From contig CANGUG010000006.1 of NCBI GenBank assembly GCA_947457075.1, positions 62,001 through 126,000 on the forward strand: a stretch of DNA of 64,000 nucleotides. The letters are read 5' to 3'. The position numbers and the translations under genes are program-made. The notes beneath the pieces are model-generated. The model was not told where the DNA came from. It saw only the letters and a program-made list of their open reading frames with translations, and ran no database searches. Source of the stretch: Bacteroidota bacterium (GTDB lineage Bacteria > Bacteroidota > Bacteroidia > Chitinophagales > Chitinophagaceae). Below are positions 44,848 through 54,288 of this stretch, piece by piece; position 1 is the first letter of the stretch; every line of letters starts with the position of its first letter.

Positions 44848-47684
44848 TATTCAAATGCCTTGTAAACAACTTCTTGTATTGTAGGCCTCAAATTTAATGC
44901 GCTAAATGCTTTATTGTCTCTTGTTGGAAATACCCTATTGGAAAGAAAAATATACAAAATTCCTTTTTCAGGATCAGCCCAAACGCAGGTGCCTGTAAAT
45001 CCAGTATGACCAAAGGTAGATGGACTTACACTTAAACTAGGGTAAGGAGTAGCGCTTGTTTGATTGTTCTTTTCTGGCTTGTCAAAACCTAAACCTCTTC
45101 GACTTTCATTTTGATAAGCAGTAAAATAGGCAACCGTACTTGGCTTAATATATTGTTGGCCATTCCAACTGCCCTTATTCATTAACATAAGGTATAATTT
45201 AGCCAAATCTGTAGCATTGCTAAATAAACCTGCATGACCCGCAATGCCTCCCATTGTTGATGCTCCTTCGTCATGTACGCTGCCTCTAATTAATTCTTTT
45301 CTAAAATAATCATCAAGTTCGGTAGCGGCAATATTGTCTATAGTTGTTTTTTCTAATGGCAAATAATCGGTTGAACTCATGCCCATAGGTTTGTAAAATT
45401 CTTGTAGTGAATAGGCTTGTAAACTCATGCCGGTTACTTTTTCAATAATTTTTCCTAAGAATATAAAATCATTGTCACTATACACATACTTGCCAGCTTC
45501 GGTTATTGGACTTTTCAAAATTTGAGTTTGAATAGTATCCATCCATGTATCAATCAAATATTTATTGGGGCTTATAAATTGATGATGTGTTTGATCGATT
45601 TTTTCACTTACCAATCCTGGTTTAAAGCTTCCATTTTTTTGCAACAAGGATTCATAAAATTTAATATAAGGGAATAAGCCTGCTTGATGAAGTAGCAAAT
45701 CCTTTAGTGTAATTTTTGCCTTTGCATTTCCTTTAACCCAGGGTAAATAATCGCCAATGGTTTTATTGATGTCAATTTTCCCTTCATCTACAAGCTTCAT
45801 AATACTCACGGTTGTTGCAGCTACTTTAGTAACTGAAGCAAGATCGTAATAGGTATTTAAGGTAACTGGTGTAGATCCTTCACCAGCAGTAGTTCCGTAT
45901 GCTTTATTGAATACAATTTCATTGTCTTTCGCTACCAAAATTTGACATCCTGGAATTGCTTTTTTTTCAATAGCATTCATTACTATGGTATCAATTGCCG
46001 CTAATTTTTGGATTGTTGTATTTCCTGTTCCATAAGGTAAATTATCACTTACCGTTACTGGAAGTTTTCCATTTGCTTTCACCTTGCCTTCTAACCAATT
46101 CAAAACAGCTTTTTGAGAAAAGTCGTTGTCTTCGTAAGCAAATAAAATATTATTAATTTTATTGAATTCGCCTACTGCATAAGGGTTGCCTAAAATAATA
46201 TGAGTCCAATTTGTAGGATGCACTTCATTTAAAAAATGAATAAAGGCTTTATTTATTTGAAAATGATTGGCCGGTCTTCGGTTATAATTATGAAGCCCTA
46301 CAATAACCTGTTGATACTTTTTAAGGCTATCGGTTAAATGATTTAATGAAAGGCTATCTTTTGTTCCTATGTAAAATACTTTTACGCCATATTGATTATC
46401 CAAAGATTTAGTCAATAAGGTTGGCTTTTCACAATTCAACGCAATATATGCAGTAGGGATTTTTTTATCCAATATGGTGGTTGTTTGTGCATTACAATAA
46501 GTAAGCGATTGTACTGCCATTTCTGCTTTAATCCCTGCAACCTGGCTATTTAAGTCAGCTATGATATTGGTCGTGTCAATCCATAATTTATTGGCTAAGC
46601 CATATCTATATTTTGCAGTCAAAACCTTAATGACTCTTTCATTAATATCCTCTTTTGTAATCCTCCCTTCTTTGATGGCGCTTTTTATTTTTTTAATTGT
46701 CTCCGGTATATTCGCAGGCAAACAAAGCATATCATTGCCCGCTAATATCGCTTGGACATTTGCCTCGCTATTGGGAAAATAGTTGCTTATCGCTTTCATT
46801 TCAAGTGCGTCTGTTACCGTTAATCCTTTAAAGCCTAATTCGGTCTTTAATAAATCATCCACTGCTTTTGGAGACAAGGAAGTGGCAAATTTCGGAGTAC
46901 TGTCAATTGAGGGGACTGATAAATGAGCTACCATTACCGAACCCACCCCAGCTTTGATTAAGGCTTTAAATGGCGCAAGTTCTAAAGAATCTAATGCATC
47001 CTTTGATTTTTTGATTATTGGGATATCTAAATGTGAGTCCACATTTACATCACCATGTCCTGGAAAATGTTTAGCAGTAGCCATTACACCATTGTCCTGA
47101 AGTCCTCTCATATAAGCCAAGCCATGTTGTATGACACGTTCTTTATTTTGTCCAAAACTACGATCGTTAATGACCGGGTTGCTTGGATTATTGTTAATAT
47201 CTACGTCTGGAGCATAATTCACCTGGATGCCTAATCGTTTGCATTGTGCCGCAATAGCTGCGCCCATTTGATAAATAAGTGTATCATTACTAATGGCACC
47301 CATTAACAATTGTCTTGGGAACATCTCAACACTGTCTAAGCGCATGCCTACACCCCATTCAGCGTCCATGGTAATAAGTAAAGGTGTTTTTGCAATTGAC
47401 TGATAGTAGTTGGTTTGCATAGCTTCACGCACCGGCCCCCCTTGGAAAAAGCAAAGTCCTCCTACATTGTACTTTTTTATGATTTGCGCAAGTGTATCAA
47501 TTTGTTTTTCATTCCAAGCACTATGTGCTCTAATAATCATTAATTGAGCAATTTTTTGACTCATATTCAAAGCCCTAAATTGTTTTTTTATCCATTTTTG
47601 TTCGGCTTCATTTTGAATGGTTTGCGCATTTATTTGGGCAAACATTAAAAAACAAAAAACAAAGAATAACAATCTTTTTTTCAT
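44847..47684 (-). CDS. GH3 N-acetylhexosaminidase fused to a serine hydrolase
   Basis: 945 residues with signal peptide MKKRLLFFVFCFLMFAQINA. The GH3 barrel (about 35-360) has the NagZ-type KHFPGHGDVNVDSHLD near residue 205 and a C-terminal linker domain. The second half (about 570-945) is a class C beta-lactamase / DD-peptidase fold: Ser-x-x-Lys in ASVTKVAATT near 620, YSDNDF near 740, HTGFTG near 890. Likely a two-step cell-wall recycling enzyme. It is upstream of porZ and translationally coupled to it. Confidence 0.9.
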   Translation of the reverse strand: MKKRLLFFVFCFLMFAQINAQTIQNEAEQKWIKKQFRALNMSQKIAQLMIIRAHSAWNEKQIDTLAQIIKKYNVGGLCFFQGGPVREAMQTNYYQSIAKTPLLITMDAEWGVGMRLDSVEMFPRQLLMGAISNDTLIYQMGAAIAAQCKRLGIQVNYAPDVDINNNPSNPVINDRSFGQNKERVIQHGLAYMRGLQDNGVMATAKHFPGHGDVNVDSHLDIPIIKKSKDALDSLELAPFKALIKAGVGSVMVAHLSVPSIDSTPKFATSLSPKAVDDLLKTELGFKGLTVTDALEMKAISNYFPNSEANVQAILAGNDMLCLPANIPETIKKIKSAIKEGRITKEDINERVIKVLTAKYRYGLANKLWIDTTNIIADLNSQVAGIKAEMAVQSLTYCNAQTTTILDKKIPTAYIALNCEKPTLLTKSLDNQYGVKVFYIGTKDSLSLNHLTDSLKKYQQVIVGLHNYNRRPANHFQINKAFIHFLNEVHPTNWTHIILGNPYAVGEFNKINNILFAYEDNDFSQKAVLNWLEGKVKANGKLPVTVSDNLPYGTGNTTIQKLAAIDTIVMNAIEKKAIPGCQILVAKDNEIVFNKAYGTTAGEGSTPVTLNTYYDLASVTKVAATTVSIMKLVDEGKIDINKTIGDYLPWVKGNAKAKITLKDLLLHQAGLFPYIKFYESLLQKNGSFKPGLVSEKIDQTHHQFISPNKYLIDTWMDTIQTQILKSPITEAGKYVYSDNDFIFLGKIIEKVTGMSLQAYSLQEFYKPMGMSSTDYLPLEKTTIDNIAATELDDYFRKELIRGSVHDEGASTMGGIAGHAGLFSNATDLAKLYLMLMNKGSWNGQQYIKPSTVAYFTAYQNESRRGLGFDKPEKNNQTSATPYPSLSVSPSTFGHTGFTGTCVWADPEKGILYIFLSNRVFPTRDNKAFSALNLRPTIQEVVYKAFE

Positions 47685-47731
47685 AAGTGCTTAATTATAA
47701 AAATTTCTATTGTTGCAATTTAAGGATAAAA

Positions 47732-47762
47732 AAAAGCCTACCCTAGATTGGGTAAGCTTTTT
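47732..47762 (-). terminator. Terminator between the repeat array and the GH3 gene
   Basis: Minus strand AAAAGCTTACCC / GGGTAGGCTTTT with one mismatch and a 6-base loop, followed by TTTTTTTTATCC. It stops transcripts running through the repeat array from the DUF5606 gene. Confidence 0.75.
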
Positions 47763-47783
47763 ATATGAATTATTTGCTGTTGA

Positions 47784-48057
47784 GTGTGACTCCTGTATCA
47801 AAAAACAAGGAGGTGTGACTCCTGTATCAAAAAAGGCCTATGCCTTTTTTTCTTATCAGAAAAGGAGGTAGTGTGACTCCTGTATCAAAAAACAAGGAGG
47901 TGTGACTCCTGTATCAGAAAAGGCTTATGCCTTTTTTTCTTATCAGAAAAGGAGGTAGTGTGACTCCTGCATCAGAAAAGGCTTATGCCTTTTTTTCTTA
48001 TCAGAAAAGGAGGTAGTGTGACTCCTGCATCAGAAAAGGCTTATGCCTTTTCTTCTT
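47784..48057. repeat. Tandem repeat array with 29- and 58-nt units
   Basis: The core GTGTGACTCCTGYATCA recurs at 47784, 47813, 47871, 47900, 47958 and 48016, so spacings are 29, 58, 29, 58, 58. The long unit is a short unit plus 29 more bases, giving a common 29-nt period. Long units contain the hairpin AAAAGGC-TTAT-GCCTTTT followed by Ts; short units contain AGGAG-GTGTGA-CTCCT. The last copy covers the stop codon of the DUF5606 gene. Copies are nearly identical, so the array is young. It is not CRISPR: the parts between repeats are repeats too. Confidence 0.85.
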
Positions 48058-48448
48058 CTAAATCACTGGGAATGGTGGGTTCTACATTGTGCTTTTGCAA
48101 CAGCGCAAACCATTTTACCATTTTTTTCATGTCACTACCGTACACTCTTTCAAAGTCCATTTTAGGGAAAACCTTTTTAAAGTAGGCAGTAACGGCTTTA
48201 GGGTCTTTTTCATTGGGTAAAGCTTCTTTTGACTTGCCCATAGCAATAAATACCTCGGCTAAAAACACGTTTTCGTGTGTTGTATATACTTCAATGCTCT
48301 CTAAATGAGAGAATTGATGTGCTCTTGAGCTAATAAATTGAGTGTTGTTATTTTCCAATGAAGTGGCTATCGCACCGTCATTTTTACTTGTCACTAATTC
48401 AAACAATCCAGATATCCCAGAAACCGAGATCAATTTGCTGTATTCCAT
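48041..48448 (-). CDS. DUF5606 family protein
   Basis: 135 residues, start MEYSKLISVSGISGLFELVT. The beta-hairpin GISGLFELVTSKNDGAIATS and the following IEVYTTHENVFLAEVF match the Bacteroidota-specific DUF5606 family of unknown function. No signal peptide. Its last codons (EEEKA then stop) lie inside the tandem repeat, so the C-terminus may differ between strains. Divergent from the aminotransferase gene. Confidence 0.85.
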   Translation of the reverse strand: MEYSKLISVSGISGLFELVTSKNDGAIATSLENNNTQFISSRAHQFSHLESIEVYTTHENVFLAEVFIAMGKSKEALPNEKDPKAVTAYFKKVFPKMDFERVYGSDMKKMVKWFALLQKHNVEPTIPSDLEEEKA

Positions 48449-48513
48449 AAAATTCTATTGGTTTATTTACAGGCGCAAATTACTGAAAAACACCCAATTT
48501 TCATTTTTTAAGC

Positions 48514-48521
48514 TACCTTTG
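48514..48521 (+). promoter_or_regulatory. -7 box of the aminotransferase-rpoN unit
   Basis: TACCTTTG matches TAnnTTTG and ends 21 bases before the ATG. No -33 at the expected place. Confidence 0.4.
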
Positions 48522-48542
48522 TTTTACTTAAAAATCAAGTTT

Positions 48543-49742
48543 ATGCCAGGTTTTGAATTCTTTGGAGAGGAAGAAAGAAAAGAAGTAAATGATGTCCTTG
48601 AGACAGGTATTTTAATGCGTTATGGTTTCGATGGACCACGCAAGGGCATTTGGAAATCAAAAGAGTTAGAAGCAGCCATTTGTAAGACATTTGGCAGCGA
48701 ATATGCTCAACTAACTTCGAGTGGCACTGCCGCATTGACCACTGCCATGGCTGCACTTGGAATTGGCGCAGGTGACGAAGTAATTATGCCTGCATTTACA
48801 TTTGTGGCAAGTTTTGAAGCGGTATTAAGTATGGGTGCAATACCCGTTTTAGTTGATATTGACGAAACTTTGACTTTGGCACCAGCAGCGGTGAAAGCAG
48901 CGATTACGCCAAGAACAAAATGTGTGATGCCAGTGCATATGTGCGGTAGCATGGCCGATTTAGATGCATTAAAGCAAATATGCGCCGAACACCAAATTAT
49001 TTTATTGGAAGATGCTTGTCAAAGCATTGGTGGTACCTATAAGGGGAAAGCATTGGGTACCATTGGCGATGCCGGCACTTTCTCTTTTGATTTTGTTAAA
49101 ACAATTACTTGTGGAGAAGGTGGGGTGGTAATGACCAACAACAAAGACGTTTATATAAAGTCGGATGCCTTTACCGATCATGGCCATGATCATTTAGGAG
49201 TGGATCGTGGTGCAGATTTACATCCATTTTTAGGGTATAATTTTAGAATTAGTGAATTGCATGCCGCTGTTGGTTTAGCGCAAATTAAAAAGTTGGATAC
49301 TTTTTTAGCCATTCAAAAAAAGAACAACCAAATTTTAAGGTCCTATATTGAGCAAGTGCCTGGAATTGAATTTAGACAAGTGCCAGATCCTAGTGGAGAT
49401 AGCTTTAGTTTTCTAAGTTGGTTTTTACCCACACAAGTGCAAACCGAAAAGGTCATTGAGGCATTTAAAGAGGCTGGAATTTTAGCAGGAAATTTTTATT
49501 GGTACGCTAATAACTGGCACTATATTCGCAAGTGGGATCATTTAAAAAATGCAAAAAGTTTATACCCACTTAGTGAGGCACAACAAAATGCAATTACAGC
49601 TTTGCAAACCAGCCATTTTGAAAAAAGTGATGCAATCATGAGTAGGTGTATTTCTACAGCAATAAGTTTAACGTGGACAGAGGAGCAGGTGCATGAAAAA
49701 GGGGCAAAATTTTTACAAGTATTACAGTCCGCGCTTTCATAA
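48543..49742 (+). CDS. DegT/DnrJ-type PLP aminotransferase, KdnA-like
   Basis: 399 residues, sugar aminotransferase fold. The PLP lysine is Lys186 in FSFDFVKTITCGEGGVVM. MPGFEFFGEEERKEV, DHGHDHLGVDRGA and FYWYANNWHYIRKW look like KdnA, which makes 8-amino-3,8-dideoxy-octulosonate for lipopolysaccharide, but I compare from memory only. The usual partner KdnB is not in the window. The ATG chosen starts the conserved region; in-frame sequence upstream overlaps the divergent gene. 9 bases before rpoN. Confidence 0.8.
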   Translation: MPGFEFFGEEERKEVNDVLETGILMRYGFDGPRKGIWKSKELEAAICKTFGSEYAQLTSSGTAALTTAMAALGIGAGDEVIMPAFTFVASFEAVLSMGAIPVLVDIDETLTLAPAAVKAAITPRTKCVMPVHMCGSMADLDALKQICAEHQIILLEDACQSIGGTYKGKALGTIGDAGTFSFDFVKTITCGEGGVVMTNNKDVYIKSDAFTDHGHDHLGVDRGADLHPFLGYNFRISELHAAVGLAQIKKLDTFLAIQKKNNQILRSYIEQVPGIEFRQVPDPSGDSFSFLSWFLPTQVQTEKVIEAFKEAGILAGNFYWYANNWHYIRKWDHLKNAKSLYPLSEAQQNAITALQTSHFEKSDAIMSRCISTAISLTWTEEQVHEKGAKFLQVLQSALS

Positions 49743-49751
49743 AGCTTTATT

Positions 49752-51281
49752 ATGTCATTAGGCCAGTCATTACAACAAAGACAATTGCAAAGATTGTCTC
49801 CGCAACAAATACAATTAATGAAATTGTTGCAGCTGCCTAGTGCTCAAATTGAACAAAGGGTCAAAGAAGAATTAGAAGACAATCCTGCGTTAGAAGTTAA
49901 TTTAGATTTACTTGATGGCGATGCTTCTACTGCCTCCGAAGAAATGAAAGATGAGCTTTTGCAAAGCATAAATGATGACGAAGAAGCAGTTCCTGTTGAT
50001 GAATATGAGTTAAGCAATGAAGAATTGAATGAGTATAATTATGATGATGATGGAGAAATTGCTGATTATAAAACCAAGGACGATTATTTTCCTGAATTAG
50101 ATGATGAAAAAGTAACTCCAATAAAAGCGGAACTAAGTTTACATGATTTACTAATGGATCAATTAAACATGTTGGCTTTGGGAGAAGATGATTTTAAAAT
50201 TGCCGAACAAATTATAGGAAGTTTGGACGATGATGGATATTTAAGAAGGGCTTTGCAGTCTATTGCCGATGACTTGGCTTTTAAGCAAGGAATGCTAGTC
50301 GAGGAAAAGACAATTGCAACTATTTTATTAAAAATTCAATCTTTTGACCCTGCTGGTATTGCGGCAAGAAATTTACAAGAGTGTTTATTATTGCAGTTAA
50401 GAAGAAAGCTGCAAAATGAAGAAGAGGAAAAAAGAGTAGAACACAAAGAAGACATTCTTTTCGCGATTCAAATCATTGATAAACATTTTGAAGAATTTAC
50501 GCGCAAACATTATGATAAAATTCAAAAAAGTTTGCACTTGTCAGATGTAGCTATCAAAAATGTGTTACATCAAATTATTAGTTTGAATCCAAAACCTGGA
50601 GCGGAATTGGGTCAACATAGTGAAGCGGAAAAATACATCATTCCTGATTTTACTGTACTTATTAATAATGGAAAGCTTGAGCTTAGTTTAAATAGTAGAA
50701 ATGCGCCACCATTGGTGATTAGTGATGACTATAAGATGATGTTAAAAGAATATGACCGAGGGCAAAAACAAGATAAGGCGCAAAAAGAAGCAGTATTTTT
50801 CATAAAACAGAAAATTGATGCTGCAAAGTGGTTTATTGAAATGATCCAACAAAGGCAACAAACCTTACTCATGACCATGCGCGCTATTTTATTGCATCAA
50901 GAAGGCTTCTTTTTAAGTGGTGACACCACTCAGTTACGCCCTATGATACTAAAAGATATTGCAGAGAAAACGGGCTTAGATGTTTCCACCGTTAGTAGGG
51001 TAGCCAACAGCAAATATGTTCAAACCGAATTTGGCACTTATTTATTAAAATTCTTTTTTAGTGAATCCCTGACAACAGATTCAGGCGAAGAAGTAAGTAC
51101 CAAGGAGGTGAAAGCAATATTAGAAGAGCTTATTGAGCAAGAAAATAAACATAAGCCTTTAAGTGATGACGAATTAACCGAACAGCTTCAGGATAAAGGA
51201 TACAATATTGCAAGAAGAACGGTTGCAAAATATAGAGAACAATTAAATATACCAGTTGCAAGACTTAGAAAAGAACTGTAG
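49752..51281 (+). CDS. rpoN: RNA polymerase sigma-54 factor
   Basis: 509 residues. Region I is the Gln-rich start (LQQRQLQRLSPQQIQLMKLL, AAA activator contact), followed by an acidic region II (about 45-130). Core-binding part near 130-300, HTH near 395 (TGLDVSTVSRVANSKYVQT) and the RpoN box near the C-terminus (ARRTVAKYREQLNIP). All present, so it should be functional. No enhancer-binding activator gene is nearby. Preceded by the aminotransferase with a 9-base gap. Confidence 0.97.
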   Translation: MSLGQSLQQRQLQRLSPQQIQLMKLLQLPSAQIEQRVKEELEDNPALEVNLDLLDGDASTASEEMKDELLQSINDDEEAVPVDEYELSNEELNEYNYDDDGEIADYKTKDDYFPELDDEKVTPIKAELSLHDLLMDQLNMLALGEDDFKIAEQIIGSLDDDGYLRRALQSIADDLAFKQGMLVEEKTIATILLKIQSFDPAGIAARNLQECLLLQLRRKLQNEEEEKRVEHKEDILFAIQIIDKHFEEFTRKHYDKIQKSLHLSDVAIKNVLHQIISLNPKPGAELGQHSEAEKYIIPDFTVLINNGKLELSLNSRNAPPLVISDDYKMMLKEYDRGQKQDKAQKEAVFFIKQKIDAAKWFIEMIQQRQQTLLMTMRAILLHQEGFFLSGDTTQLRPMILKDIAEKTGLDVSTVSRVANSKYVQTEFGTYLLKFFFSESLTTDSGEEVSTKEVKAILEELIEQENKHKPLSDDELTEQLQDKGYNIARRTVAKYREQLNIPVARLRKEL

Positions 51282-51303
51282 TTGACAAAATTTAAAAAGT
51301 ACA

Positions 51304-51942
51304 ATGGAAAATACCCAATCAAAATCACTTCGTTTTTTAGCTCAATTCGTTTCCTATGTTTTCCATCCCTTATTTGTACCCACCTTTTTTTTATTATTCT
51401 TAATACAGGTAGTACCTTATGAATTTGCAAGTATTACCGAATGGCAATTAAAGTTGAGGGTGTTTAGTGTATTTTGGCTAACTGCTTTTTTCCCCGCCTT
51501 TGCTGTTTTTTTATTATGGCGATTAAAATTTAGTGAAAGTATTTTTTTGCGAACCCAAAAAGAGCGAATTATTCCCTATGTAATTACAATGTTTTTTTAT
51601 TGGTGGATGTATTATTTAAGTCGCAATTTTACAGACCAGCCCTTAGTACTTAAGTTTTTTTATTTTGGTATTTTTATTGCTACTAGTATTGGCTTGGTTG
51701 TAAATAATTTTATGAAAGTAAGTTTGCATGCCATTGGAATTGGTGGTTTTTTAATGGCCGTCGGATTGACTAGTTTTCATTATTCCCTCAATAATTTATT
51801 TTGGTTGGTACTGGCAGTTTTACTTACTGCATTCGTAATTAGTGCCCGAATGATAGTGAGTGACCATACCAAAAAAGAGTTAATAGTAGGCTTTGCCATT
51901 GGTATGCTTACTCAGCTAATGGCCTATCTTTGGATCCTCTAA
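51304..51942 (+). CDS. PAP2-like integral membrane protein
   Basis: 212 residues, about six predicted membrane segments. KVSLHAIGIGGFLM and ARMIVSDHTKKELIVGFAIG keep part of the PAP2 phosphatase pattern (the SxH and SxHT motifs), but the first KxxxxxxRP motif is only loosely seen (TQKERIIPYV). Common Bacteroidota protein; phosphatase activity is doubtful. 22 bases after rpoN. Confidence 0.7.
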   Translation: MENTQSKSLRFLAQFVSYVFHPLFVPTFFLLFLIQVVPYEFASITEWQLKLRVFSVFWLTAFFPAFAVFLLWRLKFSESIFLRTQKERIIPYVITMFFYWWMYYLSRNFTDQPLVLKFFYFGIFIATSIGLVVNNFMKVSLHAIGIGGFLMAVGLTSFHYSLNNLFWLVLAVLLTAFVISARMIVSDHTKKELIVGFAIGMLTQLMAYLWIL

Positions 51943-51962
51943 ACAAAACAATCTCATTTATT

Positions 51963-54281
51963 ATGTGGTATCAATTAGGTCAAAAAATAGTTAAGTATAA
52001 AATAACTAGTTTGGTAGTGTTGACATTGACAACCCTATTTATGGGATATTTTGCTGCTCAAATTAAATTAAGTTATGAATTCACAAAAGCGATCCCTGAG
52101 GACAATCCCAAATTTGTCGTTTATAAAGATTTTGTAAAACAATTTGGTGTTGACGGTGCTACGATGGTTGTTGGTTTTCAGTCGAATAATTTATACAACA
52201 AAACAACTTTTAATAGACTCGTTGTTTTGCACCAATCCATAAAGGAAATTCCAGGAGTGACCGATGTCTTAAGTGTGCCATTTGCCTATAACTTAACAAA
52301 AGACACCTTAAATAGTAAATTTATTGCACAAAAAATATTTAATCCTCCTTATACCAATGATAGTGTATTAAAAGTTCATCAATCTGCATTTGAACAAATC
52401 CCTTTTTATAAAAATTTATTGTACAATCCCAATAGTCATGCATATATTATGGCTATTAGCTTTGTCCCAGATTCTATTAACAGTGCTTCAAGATCAGCCA
52501 TAATTAGAAAGCTCACCCAACAATTAGATGCATTCAGTGCAGCAACCAAATTGGATTTGCATATGAGTGGGCTTCCTTATATCAGAACCATTATGGCAGA
52601 TAGAATCAAAAAAGAAATGTTATGGTTCTTATTTGGCTCTTTGTTTTTATGTGCGGTGACCTTATACTTATTTTTCAGGTCTTTCTCGGCCATGCTAATG
52701 AGCTTGGCAGTAGTTGCGATGGGTGTAATTTGGAGTTTGGGCAGCATGGTATTAATGGGCCAAAAAATTACTTTATTAACAGCTTTGATCCCACCACTTG
52801 TTGTGGTAATTGGCATTCCCAATTGTATTTACTTCTTAAATAAGTACCACACAGCCTATAAGGAAACACAAGATAAGGAAAAGGCTATTGTGCAAATGGT
52901 AGGCAAAATGGGTATTGTTACTTTGTTCTGTAATATAACAGCGGCCATCGGCTTCTTTGTTTTTGCTTTAACGAAAAGTCCTTTATTAAATGAATTTGGT
53001 TGGGTGTCAGGCATCAACATTATGGCTTTGTTTTTTATTAGCTTATTTTTTATACCACCGGTTTTGACATTTTTACAAGCGCCCCAACCTAAACACGTTC
53101 GATATTTAGACAATAAATTTTTGGAAAAAATATTAGTAAAAATTGAACGTTGGACTTTTGTACATACTAAATGGGTTTTTGGTATCACCCTTTTATTAGT
53201 ATTTGTTTCTTTGATAGGATTAGTGAATATTAAAAAAGAAGCTTTTATTGTTGACGATTTACCTAAAAAAGACAAATTATATACCGACCTTAAATGGTTT
53301 GAGCAAGAAGGGGGAGGGGTGATGCCTGTTGAAATAGTGATTGATACCAAAAAGAAAAACGGGTTGACTAGGAATATACGTCCATTAGAAGATATTGATT
53401 TATTGCATGCTTATTTATTGGATCAACCAGAATTAGGTAAACCCATTGGTTTAGTGGAAGGAATTAAATTTGCCAAGCAAACCTTTTATGATGGAGATAG
53501 CACACAATATACCATTCCTACCTCTGCTGAAATGGCATTTATTGCGCCCTACTTATCTGTTGCGAATAACAAGTCCACTAATAATAGTCCAACACAATTA
53601 TTGAATAAGTTTATTGATAAAGAAAAAAGAGCTACAAGAGTAAGTGTGAATATGAAGGATATTGGTAGTGCACAATTACCTGCCTTTTTGAATAAATTAG
53701 ACAGTGCTACTAAATCTATTTTTGATAGTAGTAAGTATGAAGTTAAAATAACAGGAAGCAGTGTTACTTTTTTAGAGGGTAGTAATTTTATTATTCGTGG
53801 ATTAAGTGAATCTATATTTTGGGCATTTTTGTTAATTGCTATTTGTATGATTTTCTTATTTAGATCATTCCCGGTATTAATGTGCTCCTTAATACCCAAT
53901 ATTGTACCTCTTTTAATTACAGCAGGTATGATGGGTTGGGTAGGCATTTCACTTAAACCTTCTACAGTATTGGTGTTTAGTGTTGCTTTGGGGATTGCCA
54001 TTGATGTGACTATCCGTTTTCTTATTAACTATAAGCAGGAATTGCCTCGTTTAAACAATCAGGTAGCACTCACGCTGGTTCAAACCATTAAGCATACAGG
54101 AATTAGTATTATTTATACCTCACTTGTTTTAGTAGCTGGCTTTATTATATTTTGTTTTAGCGATTTTGGTGGCACAAAAGCATTGGGTTGGTTAACATCA
54201 CTCACTTTGGTAGTGAGTACTTTTACCAATTTGATACTATTGCCGGCCTTGATTAAAACGTTTATTAAACAACCAAAATAA
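51963..54281 (+). CDS. RND-superfamily (HAE3/MMPL) exporter
   Basis: 772 residues, inner-membrane transporter with two repeats, each of one membrane segment, a large periplasmic loop and five more segments. Conserved blocks: GLPYIRTIMADRIKKEML near residue 205 and GVIWSLGSMVLMGQKITLLT in repeat 1; ALGIAIDVTIRFLINYKQE in repeat 2 has the Asp of the proton path. The ATG giving MWYQLGQKIV was used; a TTG start 11 codons upstream would overlap the previous gene. Substrate may be a lipid or hopanoid-like molecule; unknown. Confidence 0.9.
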   Translation: MWYQLGQKIVKYKITSLVVLTLTTLFMGYFAAQIKLSYEFTKAIPEDNPKFVVYKDFVKQFGVDGATMVVGFQSNNLYNKTTFNRLVVLHQSIKEIPGVTDVLSVPFAYNLTKDTLNSKFIAQKIFNPPYTNDSVLKVHQSAFEQIPFYKNLLYNPNSHAYIMAISFVPDSINSASRSAIIRKLTQQLDAFSAATKLDLHMSGLPYIRTIMADRIKKEMLWFLFGSLFLCAVTLYLFFRSFSAMLMSLAVVAMGVIWSLGSMVLMGQKITLLTALIPPLVVVIGIPNCIYFLNKYHTAYKETQDKEKAIVQMVGKMGIVTLFCNITAAIGFFVFALTKSPLLNEFGWVSGINIMALFFISLFFIPPVLTFLQAPQPKHVRYLDNKFLEKILVKIERWTFVHTKWVFGITLLLVFVSLIGLVNIKKEAFIVDDLPKKDKLYTDLKWFEQEGGGVMPVEIVIDTKKKNGLTRNIRPLEDIDLLHAYLLDQPELGKPIGLVEGIKFAKQTFYDGDSTQYTIPTSAEMAFIAPYLSVANNKSTNNSPTQLLNKFIDKEKRATRVSVNMKDIGSAQLPAFLNKLDSATKSIFDSSKYEVKITGSSVTFLEGSNFIIRGLSESIFWAFLLIAICMIFLFRSFPVLMCSLIPNIVPLLITAGMMGWVGISLKPSTVLVFSVALGIAIDVTIRFLINYKQELPRLNNQVALTLVQTIKHTGISIIYTSLVLVAGFIIFCFSDFGGTKALGWLTSLTLVVSTFTNLILLPALIKTFIKQPK

Positions 54282-54288
54282 AGGATTA

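Noticed and set aside
47784..48057. CRISPR array
   Set aside because: The period is near that of CRISPR repeats, but the segments between cores are themselves repeats and no cas gene is present.
47985..48185. Small plus-strand protein reading through the repeat array
   Set aside because: It is made by translating the tandem repeats and the antisense of the DUF5606 gene; no start signal or conservation is visible.
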